The notes under the pieces: generated by a model | What the model was told of the DNA's origin: nothing | Database searches by the model: none | The model's input: only the letters and a program-made list of their open reading frames with translations | Program-made: the position numbers and the translations under genes | Assembly (NCBI GenBank): GCA_905178155.1 | Contig: CAJINV010000026.1 | Coordinates: forward strand, 1-60,621 | Length of the DNA stretch: 60,621 nucleotides | Origin: Amoebophrya sp. A120 | Lineage: Eukaryota; Sar; Dinophyceae; Syndiniales; Amoebophryaceae | Direction: 5' to 3' | Shown: piece after piece, positions 44,631 to 56,400 of the stretch | How positions within the stretch are numbered: the stretch's first letter is position 1 | Layout: each line of letters opens with the position of its first letter

Positions 44631-44735
44631 AAGGAGTTGCTTGTCAAGGAGTTGCTTGTCAAGGAGTTGCTTGCCAAGGAGTTGCTTGTCAAGGAGTTGC
44701 TTGTCAAGGAGTTGCTTGTCAAGGAGTTGCTTGTC
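44631..44735. repeat. 15-bp minisatellite, 7 copies
   Basis: Unit AAGGAGTTGCTTGTC, one copy with TTGCC. Runs directly into the 11-bp array through AAGGA. Confidence 0.95.
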
Positions 44736-44740
44736 AAGGA

Positions 44741-45378
44741 GTGCGACCCGAGTGCGACCCGAGTGCGACCCGAGTGCGACCCGAGTGCGACCCGAGTGCG
44801 ACCCGAGTGCGACCCGAGTGCGACCCGAGTGCGACCCGAGTGCGACCCGAGTGCGACCCGAGTGCGACCCGAGTGCGACCCGAGTGCGACCCGAGTGCGA
44901 CCCGAGTGCGACCCGAGTGCGACCCGAGTGCGACCCGAGTGCGACCCGAGTGCGACCCGAGTGCGACCCGAGTGCGACCCGAGTGCGACCCGAGTGCGAC
45001 CCGAGTGCGACCCGAGTGCGACCCGAGTGCGACCCGAGTGCGACCCGAGTGCGACCCGAGTGCGACCCGAGTGCGACCCGAGTGCGACCCGAGTGCGACC
45101 CGAGTGCGACCCGAGTGCGACCCGAGTGCGACCCGAGTGCGACCCGAGTGCGACCCGAGTGCGACCCGAGTGCGACCCGAGTGCGACCCGAGTGCGACCC
45201 GAGTGCGACCCGAGTGCGACCCGAGTGCGACCCGAGTGCGACCCGAGTGCGACCCGAGTGCGACCCGAGTGCGACCCGAGTGCGACCCGAGTGCGACCCG
45301 AGTGCGACCCGAGTGCGACCCGAGTGCGACCCGAGTGCGACCCGAGTGCGACCCGAGTGCGACCCGAGTGCGACCCGA
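44741..45378. repeat. 11-bp minisatellite, 58 perfect copies
   Basis: 638 bp of GTGCGACCCGA repeated 58 times with no visible variant. Because 11 is not a multiple of 3 and the unit has no stop in any frame, it creates artificial open frames of about 300 codons on both strands. Confidence 0.97.
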
Positions 45379-45450
45379 GTGCCACCCGAGTGCCACCCGA
45401 GTGCCACCCGAGTGCCACCCGAGTGCCACCCGAGTGCCACCCGAGTGCCA
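45379..45450. repeat. 11-bp minisatellite, variant block
   Basis: Six copies of GTGCCACCCGA plus a partial copy, differing from the main unit by one G-to-C change. The variant is confined to the right edge. Confidence 0.95.
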
Positions 45451-45553
45451 CCAATGCAAAACTTGAAGAGTCTGCGCATTTGATACAGCGAGGACCTCTT
45501 CTAGCAGCTCATACTTTTCTTTTCCAGACACTCCGCGTTCAGCATGGTACTAC

Positions 45554-46629
45554 CTGGGAAACAAGATGACAACCAAAGAAGACCCAGATCAGAACCTGGA
45601 AAGGAAAAACATTTATATGTCTCTGTAGCCTGGAGAGAAATAGCCGTCTCCCCGCCCACGGTAGTGGTTTCGTGGTTGCACCACACACCAAGGCAACGTA
45701 CTGTAGTACGTATAAAAAGTTTGATGTGACAGGGCGCAGGGGCCTTGATAAAGTTCTCATTCTCAAAGAAATCGTATATAATTGCGGAAAAGTATTCTTG
45801 ATGTCCGTCGCGATGCGAGTCTGTGGCCGGGTTCTGGCCCTGTATTCGTGTTATTTCCCGTCTTTAACCTCTCGTGGGGGTTGGTTTTGCGTGCTGAAAA
45901 TAAAACCAGCTTCGTGTAGATCTTGCACAGTCCGTAGTTGTCTCTTTCTGACAACTGTATGGTTTCGATAAGATAATTCTGGTGGGTTCTGATTCTGAAA
46001 AGCTGTCTCGCTGTCGTTACAAGAACTTCAGCATACAGTTTTTGTTTTGCTTAATCTGATAAACCTGATATAAACACTTTCATTGCGCTGGTCGTGTAAA
46101 TAAAGTTTCAGCCGGCAGTTGTCAGAGGTGGTGAGAAACAAGCCTCTCCTCCTGCTTACAACTTCAATACTGGTCTGGGTTGCGGCATGAGGTTAAGGGT
46201 AGACAAGGGTGATAGGTAGTGTACAACTGGATAGTCATTGGTATTTGATGCCGCCGATAATTATCCTCCTCTACGTTATCTACTTGATAGCTGCTGCGTT
46301 TCATGATGATGCTGATGAAGCAACATGCTATTATTCCTCAATGAAACAAAAACTTCTCTCCGCGCAGTGTGAGGAGCAACCACTACACGAGAAAGAAGCT
46401 TGTAGCGGATGCAAAAGCAACACGTTCATGATGCTCGTCGCGCAAAATCTGAGCGGCACAACTTCAATATAGCCGGATGTGGTAAGTACAAGCTGCAGTC
46501 GTCTCGCTCTTGTTCACCTCGTGTCGCTGTTATAGTTTCGGTCGTGAAGATCGTTTTGGTATGAGTTGAGAACGAAGGTGCTGCACCCGATCCTGAAGGA
46601 CGATATCCTCTTGTTTCGGAAAACATGAC
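45554..46629. other. Intergenic, nothing firm
   Basis: A plus-strand frame at 46209-46472 has a hydrophobic start, and a GTAAGTAC donor follows near 46489, but the frames do not agree. No introner ends. Confidence 0.35.
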
Positions 46630-47185
46630 TTAAGCAGCCGCCGCCAACTTTTCGATGAATTCCTTCAATTTCGGCTCCGACGCGCCCTCAAACTTGTCAA
46701 ACTTCTGTCCGTCCTTGAAAAAGATGAAGGTTGGCATGCAGTTGATGTCGCACGCTTCCGCGGTGTCGCCGTTCTCATCGACGTCGACCTGGATATTTTT
46801 TGTTCAGGGATTTTTAGGCTTGCGTATAATGTGTTGTACGCATGACAAAATGAAAATCGTGGCATAGATATAGGCGGTTTTCGCATGACAAACTCACTAC
46901 AGCGTCTTCATCTGCATCATGCACATAGAACAGTTATGCCTACCGTGCATGACAGAATCGACTACACGCGCTCGTGCGTTTTGTTTCCAGCAACACAAAC
47001 TCAATTCCAGGTTGTATCAATACCTTGCAGAACGCCACGTTGGTGTATTGTTCCGCCATTTTGACGAAGACCGGGCCGATCATCTGGCACGGCCCGCACC
47101 AAGTTGCCGTGAAGTCCACAGCGACGAGTTTGTTGCCGGCGAGGAAGGAGTCGAACTCCTCTTTAGTCGCGAGCTGCTTCACCAT
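46630..47185 (-). CDS. Thioredoxin
   Basis: 106-aa cytosolic-type thioredoxin, a disulfide reductase acting through the WCGPC redox pair. Exon 1, 47185-47024, gives MVKQLATKEEFDSFL, then VAVDFTATWCGPCQMIGPVF. Exon 2, 46788-46630, gives VDVDENGDTAEACDINCMPT (the cis-Pro loop is CMPTF) and ends in EFIEKLAAAA. The 235-bp intron 46789-47023 has GTATTG donor and ATCCAG acceptor, phase 0. Length and motif order match the family, with no signal peptide. The start is the first ATG; an in-frame GTG further upstream at 47218 is not needed. Interruption between the CGPC and MPTF halves means retention would give an inactive fragment. Confidence 0.96.
46789..47023 (-). mobile_element. Introner-like intron with GT-AG ends in thioredoxin
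   Basis: Contains four TTGTCATGC/GCATGACA motifs and a GTTCAGGGA edge, but terminal arms are weak. It is spliced canonically (AAG|GTATTG...ATCCAG|GTC). Confidence 0.75.
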
Positions 47186-47780
47186 TTTGAACAAAAACTG
47201 TTCTTCCGTTGCTGACACTACGCTAGTTTTGTCTTGCTGCTTGATGCAGAACGTTGATTTTTCCCACAGCTAATATCTTCAAGTTCGAAATTGTTTTTAA
47301 TCACTTTTGATTTTGTCGAAAACGGAAACAGAGCTATGATCTGAACTTTGCTTTCACGAGGCCTGATGCTGGTTGCAGTGGATGTTGGGTTGGTACGTGG
47401 CGGGGGTTCTTGACACAAATGGTAGCTCAAACAAGCGGTGTGCACATTGAAAAAACAAAATGTAGTGACCACTTGGTCACGACGTCCCATATCTACACGA
47501 AATTCCTGAGGATCTTGTCTTGCATCGTTGTTGCCGATTGGCAATGGAGGCACCACCCAGTTGTAATTGTATTAGTGCTTTACAGCAACTCCATTGTCTT
47601 CTGCACATCAATTTGAGATTAAGTAGGGATCCTCTGCGCAGCTTGCTTTAACGGCCTATAATTACTGGTTTCATCTTGCAATTCGCACAACTCGAACACC
47701 ATCTTATGCACCTTTTTCTAGGTCTCCAGCTAACTGACCATCCTTTTCATCCCTAGGTAGGGGCACTGTAGGAATCTAGG
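47186..47780. other. Upstream flank of thioredoxin, nothing firm
   Basis: Expected promoter or trans-splice acceptor of thioredoxin. No motif recognised. Confidence 0.35.
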
Positions 47781-47790
47781 TGAGCGGCCG

Positions 47791-47863
47791 CTGGGTTTGT
47801 TCTCCATACCATGCAGAATTCCCCAGGTAGGCGCATTCTGCATGGTAGGGAGAACAAACCCAG
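47791..47863. repeat. Inverted repeat at the satellite edge
   Basis: GGGTTTGTTCTCCATACCAT, then GCAGAATTC, faces ATTCTGCATGGTAGGGAGAA, then CAAACCC, a near-palindrome with a short CCAGGTAGGCG loop. The right arm is the start of the satellite unit, so the left arm is an inverted fragment. Confidence 0.85.
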
Positions 47864-49935
47864 CCAACCTATAGGCTCTCAGTGGCCTATCTATAGGCAA
47901 AACTTATTCAGCGTAGCACGCGGCGAAGAAAAATTGTTTTCCAACCAAGATTTTTCCTGGGGCCCTCGCAACTTTTTTAAATTCATCTTTGCCCGACCTG
48001 CATGCCGATGCCTTCGATACGAAGTTACCCTATCTATAGGCCCTCGGAGGCCTATAGGTGAACGGCTTTACCATCGTGATTGCGTTTTGTGTGAATTTGT
48101 TTCAGTTTTTTCTTTTTAAATCAAGCTTTGCGAAAAATTTCGAATCCTGCATGGCAAGGAGAACAAACCCAGCCAGCCTATAGGCTCTCAGAGGCCTATC
48201 TATAGGCAAAATTTATTCAGCGTAGCACGCGGCGAAGAAAAATTGTCTTGCGCGCAAGTTTTTTGCTGAGGCCCTCGCAACTTTTTCAATTTCATCTTTG
48301 CCCGACCTGCATGCTGATGCCCTCGATACGAAGTTGCCCTATCTATAGGCCTTCGGAGGCCTATAGGTGAACGGCGGTGAACGGCTATAACACCGTGATT
48401 GCGTTTTGCATGAACTCATTACAGTTTTTTCTTTTCAAGTCAAGCTTTGACAAAAATATCGAATCCTGCATGGCATGGAGAACAAACCCAGTCAACCTAT
48501 AGGGTCTCAGAGGCCTATCTATAGGCAAAATTTATTCAGCGTAGCACGCGGCGAAGAAAAATTGCCTTCCATGCAAGTTTTTTGCGGAGGCCGTCGCAGC
48601 TTTTTCAATTTTATCTTTGCACGACCTGCATGCTGATGCCTTCGATACGAGGTTGCCCTATCTATAGGCCCTCGGAGGCCTATAGGTGAACGGCTATACC
48701 ACCGTGGTTGCGTTTTGCGTGAACTCATTGCAGTTTTATTTTCCTTTCCAACTCAAGCTTTGAGAAACATAACGAATCCTGCATGGCATGGAGAAGAAAC
48801 CCAGCCAACCTATAGGCTCTCAGAGGCCTATCTATAGGCAAAATCCATTCAGCGTAGCACGCGGCGAAGAAAAATCGCACTCCTTGCAACTTTTTTGCTG
48901 AGGCCCTCGCGACTTTTTCAATTTCTTCTTTGCCCGACCTGCATGCTGATGCCTTCGATACGAAGTTGCCCTATCTATAGACCCTCGGAGGCCTATAGGT
49001 GAACGGCTATACCGCCGTGATTGCGTTTTGCATGAACTCACATCAGTTTTTTCTTTCCAACTCAAGCTTTGAGAAAAATATCGAATCCTGCATGGAATGG
49101 AGAAGAAACCCAGCCAACCTATAGGCTCTCAGAGGCCTGTCTATAGGCAAAATTTATTCAGCATAGCACGCGGTGAAGAAAAATTGCCTTCCGCGCAAGT
49201 TTTTTGCTGAGGCCCTCGCAACTTTTTCAATTTCTTCTTTGCCCGACCTGCATGCTGATGCCTTCGATACGAAGTTGCCCTATCTATAGGCCCTCGGAGG
49301 CCTATAGGTGAACGGCTATACCGCCGCGATTGCGTTTTGCATGAACTCACTTCAGTTTTTTCTTTCCAAATCAAGCTTTGACCGAATCCTGCATGGCATG
49401 GAGAAGAAACCCAGCCAACCTATAATAGGCTTTCAGAGGCCTATCTGTAGGCAAAATTTATTCAGCGTAGCACGCGGCGAAGACAAATTGCCTTCCGCGC
49501 AAGTTTTTTGCTGAGGCCCTCGCAACTTTTTCAATTTCTGCTTTGCCCGACCTGCATGCTGATGCCTTCGATACGAAGTTGCCCTATCTATAGGCCCTCG
49601 GAGGCCTATAGGTGAACGGCAATACTATCGCGATCGCGTTTTGCGTGAATTCATTTAAGTTTTTGCTTTCAAAGTCAAGCTTTGATAAAACATATCGGAT
49701 TCCGCATGGTATGGAGAACAAACCCACCCAACCTGTAGACTCTCAGAGGCCTATCTATAGGCAAAATTTATTCAGCATAACATGCGGCGACGAAAAATTC
49801 TCTTGCGCGCGAGTTTTTTTCTGAGGCCCTCACATTTTTTTTAACTTTATCTGCGCACGACCCGCATGCTGATGCCTTCGATATTAAGTTGCCCTATCTA
49901 CAGGCTCTCGAACGCCTATAGGTGAAAGGCTGCAC
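47830..49935. repeat. Satellite array, about 7 copies of a ~307-bp unit
   Basis: Units begin near 47843, 48151, 48469, 48779, 49088, 49390 and 49700 (GCATGGNATGGAGAANAAACC). Each contains two short palindromic CCTATAGGC clusters (CCTATCTATAGG) and a GTAGCACGCGGCGAAGAAAA core. The last copy is the most diverged. There are no spacers, so it is not a CRISPR array. Frames of 70-100 codons within it are shadows. Confidence 0.93.
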
Positions 49936-50233
49936 CCCCGTGGGAGCGCTAGCGTTTGCTTTAATTGCATTGCAGAATTCCAGTGGCGAGCTGAACGCAG
50001 TAAACAAGTTCAGTGCCGACAAGTGAATATGCATTCAAAATAAATACGCTCTGGCAATACAAAAAGTAATCATAGATAGCACCTTAGTGTGTGCGTTGTT
50101 AAGCATTCGCAAGCAGTGCCAGTGCCAATGCTGTCATACATTTTTAAGCTACCTGAAGTGATGTGAGTCCGAGTATTCGTGTGAAATTGTTGTGCAGAGA
50201 TGTGTACATTTTTATCTTACGGCGTGCTCCGTA

Positions 50234-50330
50234 CTGATTGATTGAGATTGTTCATCGTGCACGGACGATTCCTCGAAATTTTTCTGATTGATTGAGATTG
50301 TTCATCGTGCATGGACGATTCCTCGAAATT
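50234..50330. repeat. 50-bp tandem duplication
   Basis: CTGATTGATTGAGATTGTTC and the next 27 bp occur twice head to tail with one substitution. Confidence 0.9.
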
Positions 50331-50369
50331 ACTATTACTATCTATTATATTCATGCGAAAATATTGCTC

Positions 50370-50760
50370 TAGAGAGGGTAAACGAGAGGTGGCAGGGAGG
50401 TCAAAAAGAGGTCAAAAGAGGCACAAAAGAGGTCGACAGAGGTGGAGAGGTGGCGCGGGAGGTAATTCGAGAGGGTGGCCGAGAGGGGGCGCGAGTATAG
50501 CCCGCCGAACCGGTCGCCCTTTAGGGCCGCTAAGCGGCACGGAGGTGGCCGAGAGGTAAAAAAGAGGGCAAGCGAGAGGTGGACAGAGGTGCCGAGAGGT
50601 TGCGCGAATAAGGGGAGACCTCTCGCGCACCCTCTGGGCCACCTCTCGGCCACCTTTGTAGACCTCTACCGGCGAGTATAGCCGGATAATTAGCAAAACC
50701 TCTCAGAGGAGGTGAGAAAGAGGGTCTGCGAGAGGGGTAAAAAAACCCGAATCCACCCGG
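50370..50760. repeat. GAGAGGT-rich array with inverted CCTCTCG half
   Basis: The left part is (G)AGAGGT with 2-8 bp spacers; the right part carries CCTCTCGCGCACC-type clusters, so the strand can fold back on itself. A second flank follows at 50800-50850. Confidence 0.75.
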
Positions 50761-51164
50761 CACAGGCCTGATTTTTTTGCGGCCCTTTCATGCAAAAGCC
50801 CGAACCCTCTCGCGCCACCCTCTCGCGCACCCTCTCGCGCCACCCCTTCGCGCCAACACTTTTATTTCCCCGGGAAATCAGGTGGGCGGGCGCGGGGCGG
50901 TGATAAACAAAGAGCAGCGCCGGCCTCTGTCTGATTCTTTCGGCACGCACCTACGCCGGGGCGGCATCTCTTCGCCCCCAAAGTTTACTGCAGCTGCCCC
51001 CTGCGCATAGCGCCTAAAGGCGCGGAAAGCGCGCAGGAGGCCTTGCGGGTTGACCTCGCGCAAAATGGCGCCTGAAGTTTCCTCGGTCCGTCACGCTGTG
51101 CCCGATCCGCAAATAGTCAAACCCCAGCACAACAGCCTTGCGCTCCGGCGGTAGCCGGAGCATG

Positions 51165-53110
51165 GCTGGTTAATATATTTATATATGGAAGAAAACGGGG
51201 CTGGAGAGGTTCCGGTAGAGGTTGGGGAGAGGTTTCGTAGAGGTAAAATAGAGGTTGGGAGAGGTAAAGTAGAGGGTCGGCCAAAGTGAGAGGGTCGGGG
51301 AGAGGTAAAACGAGAGGTAACGGAGAGGGTCGGGAGAGGGTGAGCCGTATAGACGCCCTTAAAGCGCGGCTATACGCGCGCAGAGGTAGGGTAGAGGTTG
51401 GGGAGAGGTCAAGTAGAGGGTAGGGGAAGAGGGTGTAGAGGGTCGGAGAGGGTGCGTAGTATAGGGCGACCCTCTAGGCGACCCTCTACCGCGACCCTCT
51501 CCGGGAACCTCTATTTTACCTCTCGGCGGACCCTCTCGGCACCTCTCCGACCCTCTCCCGGACCCTCTCCGGGAACCTCTCCGACCCTCTCCTGGACCCT
51601 CTCTGAACCTCTCCCGAACCCTCTCCCCGACCCTCTCCCGGACCCTCTCGTGGACCACCTCCAGGAGCACAGCCTGCCCGCTGACTTGTCTGCGCGCGGC
51701 GCCCCCTCAAGAAGCTCGCTAGGGCGCAACGACCGGCGGGCATTGTTTTCAATTTCAGATCAGAGCGGCCGTTCAAAGTGCGTGCGCCGCTCTGCGTCCC
51801 CCAGAGGGGGCGCGGCGCCCCGCCTTAACCTGGTCGGCCACCTAGGGTGGCCGCAACTTCTTTCCCACAACGCCCGCGCGCGCTGGCAGCAGGTGCGTCG
51901 CCCTTGTGGCGTCTTGAACGTTGGCGCCCGGAAATAGTTTCCTGCGCGCATTTTCCCACGGCGCGCAGCTACTAAGGCCGGGCATGGTGCCCGCCCATGC
52001 CGAAACATGGGTCGGGCTCGGGCTTTTTTTTTTTGGTTGTGTAGCGGCGCGCAGCGATTCAATGCTGGCGCCACCTTTCCCACCGGAACACCTCCACCGA
52101 ACAGCCCCCTCCCCGGCGGCCTCCGCCGGGGGGTGGCTGGTATTTATATATGGAAGAAAACGCGGCTGGAGAGGGTACAATAGAGGTTTGGTAGAGGTTC
52201 GGGAGAGGTAAAATAGAGGGTCGGAGAGGTAAAATAGAGGGTCGGACAAAATGAGAGGGTCGGGGAGAGGTAAAACGAGAGGTAAAGGAGAGGGTCGGGA
52301 GAGGGTGAGCCGTATATACGCCCTTAAAGCGGGGCTATACGCGCGCAGAGGTAGGGTAGAGGTTGGGGAGAGGTCAAATAGAGGGTAGGGGAAGAGGGTG
52401 TAGAGGGTCGGAGAGGGTGCATAGTATAGGGCGACCCTCTAGGCGACCCTCTACCGCGAACCTCTCAGGAAGCCTCTATTTTACCTCTCGCCGGACCCTC
52501 TCGGGACCTCTCCGACCCTCTCCCGGACCCTCTCCGGGACCCTCTCCGGGACCCTCTCCGACCCTCTCCCGGACCCTCTCTGAACCTCTCCCGGACCCTC
52601 TCCGGGACCCTCTCCCGGACCCTCTCGCGGACCACCTCCAGGAGCACAACCCGCCCACTTGTCTGCGCGCGGCGCCTCCCAAAGAAGCTCGCTAGGGCGG
52701 AGCGATCGGCTGGCAGTGTTTTCGCTTTCAGATCAGAGCGGCCGTTCAAAGTGCGTGCGCCGCTCTGCGTCCCCCAGAGGGGGCGCGGCGCCCCGCCTTA
52801 ACCTGGTCGGCCACCTAGGGTGGCCGCAACTTCTTTCCCACAGCGCCCGCGCGCACTGGCAGCAGGTGCGTCGCCCTTGTGGCGTCTTGACCGTTGGCGC
52901 ACGGAAATAGTTTCCGGCGCGCATCTTCCCACGGCGCGCAGCTACTAAGGCCGGGCAGGGTGCCCGCCCAAGCCGGAACATGGGCCGGGCTCTTTTTCTT
53001 TGGTTGTGAAGCGGCGCGCAGCGACTCAATGCTGGCGCCACCTTCCCCACCGGAACACCTCCACCGAGCAGCCCCCTCCCCGGCGGCCTTCGCCGGGGGG
53101 TGGCTGGTTA
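51165..53110. repeat. Two ~960-bp direct repeats with internal GAGAGGG/CCCTCTC hairpins
   Basis: Copies at about 51165-52130 and 52131-53110 share order and most bases. Each has TATTTATATATGGAAGAAAA, a (GAGAGGGTCGG) array, a mirror (CCGACCCTCTCC) array, a GC-rich block with small hairpins (GGCCACCTAGGGTGGCC), and a GGCGGCCTCCGCCGGGG end. No gene is supported; frames are composition artefacts. Confidence 0.85.
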
Positions 53111-53430
53111 TCATTATGTACAAAAATCTGCTGTCGTTTCATTAAATCTGGCACGTTTTCAATGGAGACTACGGGAAGATCTCGCGAAAGCAAAAGGCTA
53201 ATAGTTTCTTACATCGTTAATTGTGCGCACGATTTCACTTCACTTTTTAGTATCGAGCAGCGATTTGCTGAAATTCGTCACCGTTATGCATTTGTAGGTC
53301 GCTTTTCATTTTCAAGCGTGGTAAAAGTGGCGTAGTAGTACGGCTTCCAAATCTCCCCGGGACGACAGCGTACCCGTAGTCGTGATCGAGCACTACGTAT
53401 CAAAGTGCTGTAGTCTGCCCCGTCTACTCA
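53111..53430. other. 3' flank of the ATR-type gene
   Basis: Nothing recognised. Presumed 3' UTR or intergenic sequence. Confidence 0.4.
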
Positions 53431-56400
53431 TCACAACCACGACGCCCAACCCACGTACATCTGCTGCAGGTTTCTCAGATCGCGTATGGATGTGTCAGAG
53501 TTGAAATCGACAAAGTTGAAATAATTTGCGATGCATAAAATGCAACCCGCAAAGCGCCTGTCTTGCAGAGTAGGCAAGGGAGGCATATTGCAAGCCTGTT
53601 GAGGGGTAGAAATAGAGCTGCTAAAGTAGCACGACAAAAGGCGTCTTCCTTACACAAACAGCATTACAAACTGGATTTAGGCACCGCCAAAACTTGTCAT
53701 GCGCCACTTGAAAACTGTGCTCCAACTGGCATCCATTTTATGCATGGCAAACTATTTCAACTCTGACGATTTCAAACCTGACGCTTCCATATCGCGGGCC
53801 GCTTGGATAATCGCGTCAACCTGTCGGGGAATTTCCAACGGCACCCCCTTGTCCCGGCCGGCCTCACCCGGACTGTTCTTGCTCTTGTCGTCCGGCTCGG
53901 GCTCGCGGGGCGGGAAAACCTAGGTGAGCGACGTAGGGAGCATGAGCAAGTTGCTGCAAATTCAGATCATTATCATACCGGCATACTTATCTATTGGGCT
54001 GACGTGCCGCGTCGTGGCTTTGAAAAGTTCACTGCTTGCGGCCGCAGTCAGAAACAGACGAAGCGGCCGGGAAGTTAGAAATCTTCGGGGAGGGGCTGAC
54101 CGTCCCCGGCGAGAAGCTGCAAGCCCATGGCGCAAAGCTGACCGCCCTCGGCGAGAGGATTCCAAACCGAAGGCGAGAAGTCGGAAACCAAGCGGGCGAG
54201 AAGTTGAAAGCACTTGGCGAGAAGTCGAAAGCACTTGGCGAGAAGTTGACCAACTCCGGCGAGAGGTCGAAAGCCCTCGGCGAAAAGCTGACCACCCCCG
54301 GCGAGAAGTCGAAGGCAATTGGCGAGAAGTCGGCAACCAAGCGGGCGAGAACGAAGTTGAAAGCACACGGCGAGAAGTCGCAAGCCCTTGGCGAGAAGTC
54401 GAAACCCCTTGGCGAGAAGTTGACCACCTCCGGCGAGAAGTCCAAAGCGCTCGGCGAGAAGTTGACCACCCTCGGCGAGGGGTCGAAAGCAATTGGCGAG
54501 AAGTCGGCAAGCAAGCGAGCGAGAAGGCGAAAGCACTTGGCGAGAAGTCGAAAGCCCTTGGCGAGAAGTCGAAACCCCTCGGCGAGAAGTTGACCACCTC
54601 CGGCGAGAAATCGAAAGCCCTCGGCGAGAAGTTGACCACCCCCGCCCGGCGAGAAGTCGAAAGCCGTTGGCGAGAAGTCGGCAACCAAGCGGGCGAGAAT
54701 TTGAAAGGACTTGGCGAGAAGTCGAAAGCCCTTGGCGAGAAGTCGAAAGCCCTTGGCGAGAATGAAGTCGAAGGCCGTTGGCGAGAAGTCGGAAACCAAG
54801 CAAGCGAGAAGTTGCAAGCACTTGGCGAGAAGTCGGAAGCCCTTGGCGAGAAGTCGAAAGCCCTTGGCGAGATGAAGTGGACCACCTCCGGCGAGAAGTC
54901 GAAAGCCCTCGGCGAGAAGGCAGAAATCGAGCGGGCAAGAAGTTGACAAACCCTACTATAGAAACCATACGGCCCCAACAATCTCAGCCCATACAGTCTA
55001 GCTGTGCAGTTTCTTCCGCGAGCGCGCCGGCTCTTCTAAGTTGCGCGCAACTACTTCTTCTCTGGAGCAAAGCACGCGACGAGCAACTATGCCTCACACC
55101 AAGGGAGGTGGTGCCCGAGCTGGTTGGGAATTGCCCTCCGCTGGTTGCGGTTGCCCTGGCTGGGCAATTGCCCTCCGCGGACGCAGCTTGTCTTCATGGA
55201 AAGCTTTTGTAGATAGCCCCGGAGCCCAATTCCCGCAGCCACTTGCGGACATTCTCTGTGGCAGAAGCGATAACGAAGACGGACAATTACTCTCAGGCCA
55301 CGAATCGCGAGTATCCCTCTGAGACGTTTTTTGGCGCGCCGAGGCGCTTTTCGGCGCGCCGCTGCCCAAAAGGCGCCAAGTCTGGCGCTTTTTGGCGCGC
55401 GGCGCGCCGAAAAGCGCCGCAGAGGGAATCTTGCGACCCGCGGCCCTGAGAAAAGGTCGGAGAGAATTGCGGCTTCACTGCAGTTTCTGTCGCAGAGAAT
55501 TCCGAAGGCGGCCCCAGAGAATGGGGCCCGGGGCTTCTCCGAAAGCCATCGCGCAGAAACAAGGGTGGGCAATTCAGAGAGCGAGGGCAAGCGCGACTGC
55601 GCACCGCTGCGCGCGGTTCGGAAAGTCTTAGAACGCTTTCCCGGCCCTTTGCTCTTCTGTTTTTTCGCTAATTGCTTCTGGGAGTGCCCGAACTATACTG
55701 CCACAGGCTGGGCATTTTCCAGAGTGGAAAGGGTTGAGATTGCCACTCGCGGCACGGTCTTTTTCCAATCCAGGAAGGTTTTTTTTGGCTCGAGAAATTT
55801 CCACAGAGGACCGTGAGCGACGTGCGAAACAAAAATGAGCGACTTTGGAGCTCTGCACCCCCCGACAATACGTGCCTTCTTACGCGACGAGCAACTATGC
55901 CTCACACCAAGGGACGAGGTGTTGCCCAAGCGCCCCACTAAAGTACCTCCTTCAAAAAATCGAAAAACAATGCAAGAACCCTGTACAACTTATAGATACC
56001 TTCGCCATGACAGAATCCTTTGCGCTGTTGTCTCTTTTCGTCTCCTTGTCCGTCCGCCAGGTATCGTACGTGACGTGGCCGTTCATATCAACTGTAAAAG
56101 TGTCTGGGTCTGGAAGAATCCAACTTGTCATGCTGATTTTGGATTCTAAAAAAATCTGTATTGCATGAGCAGCAAAGAGAGTCCAAGTCTTGCTACACGG
56201 AAAGAGCATTTTTGATGCGGTATAGGCATCAGGAAGCCCTCACGAAATTTGTGATGCTAGGGCATGCATCACAGACATCAGGAGTGATGCAAAATGTGCA
56301 TGACAAACCCGGCAATCTTCCAGACCCAGACGTTTTTACATTTGATAGTTCATCTTGTTGATCAACTCCTGCACGGTCCGCTCGGGCGCGAAGCCCTTGT

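Larger units (their letters stand above)
44144..45553. repeat. Duplicated 5' leader of the 449-aa gene flanking a minisatellite
   Basis: About 90 bp at 44144-44234 (start codon and 5' leader of the 449-aa gene) recurs at 45465-45553 in the same orientation with roughly 85-90% identity. The minisatellites lie between the copies. Confidence 0.85.
53920..55999 (-). other. 2,080-bp canonical intron of the ATR-type gene
   Basis: GTATCT donor after Met-Ala-Lys and CACCTAG acceptor, phase 0. It hosts a 21-bp repeat array, a GGCGCGCC-rich patch (55330-55420) and a repeated 33-bp segment. The long frames it contains on both strands are repeat artefacts. Confidence 0.8.

Noticed and set aside
44536-45569. 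Overlapping open frames of about 290-315 codons on both strands
   Set aside because: They come from the stop-free 11-bp repeat read in different frames. No unique sequence or start context supports a protein.
47830-49935. CRISPR-like array
   Set aside because: Units are ~307 bp, head to tail, with no short repeats or unique spacers, and the context is eukaryotic.
51750-52110. Structured non-coding RNA gene in the GC-rich block
   Set aside because: Small hairpins exist, but the block is part of a recent 960-bp duplication and I could not match any known RNA family or show covariation.
53924-54981. Open frames of about 300-340 codons on both strands
   Set aside because: They lie in the 21-bp repeat array inside an intron bounded by frame-matched ATR-type exons.
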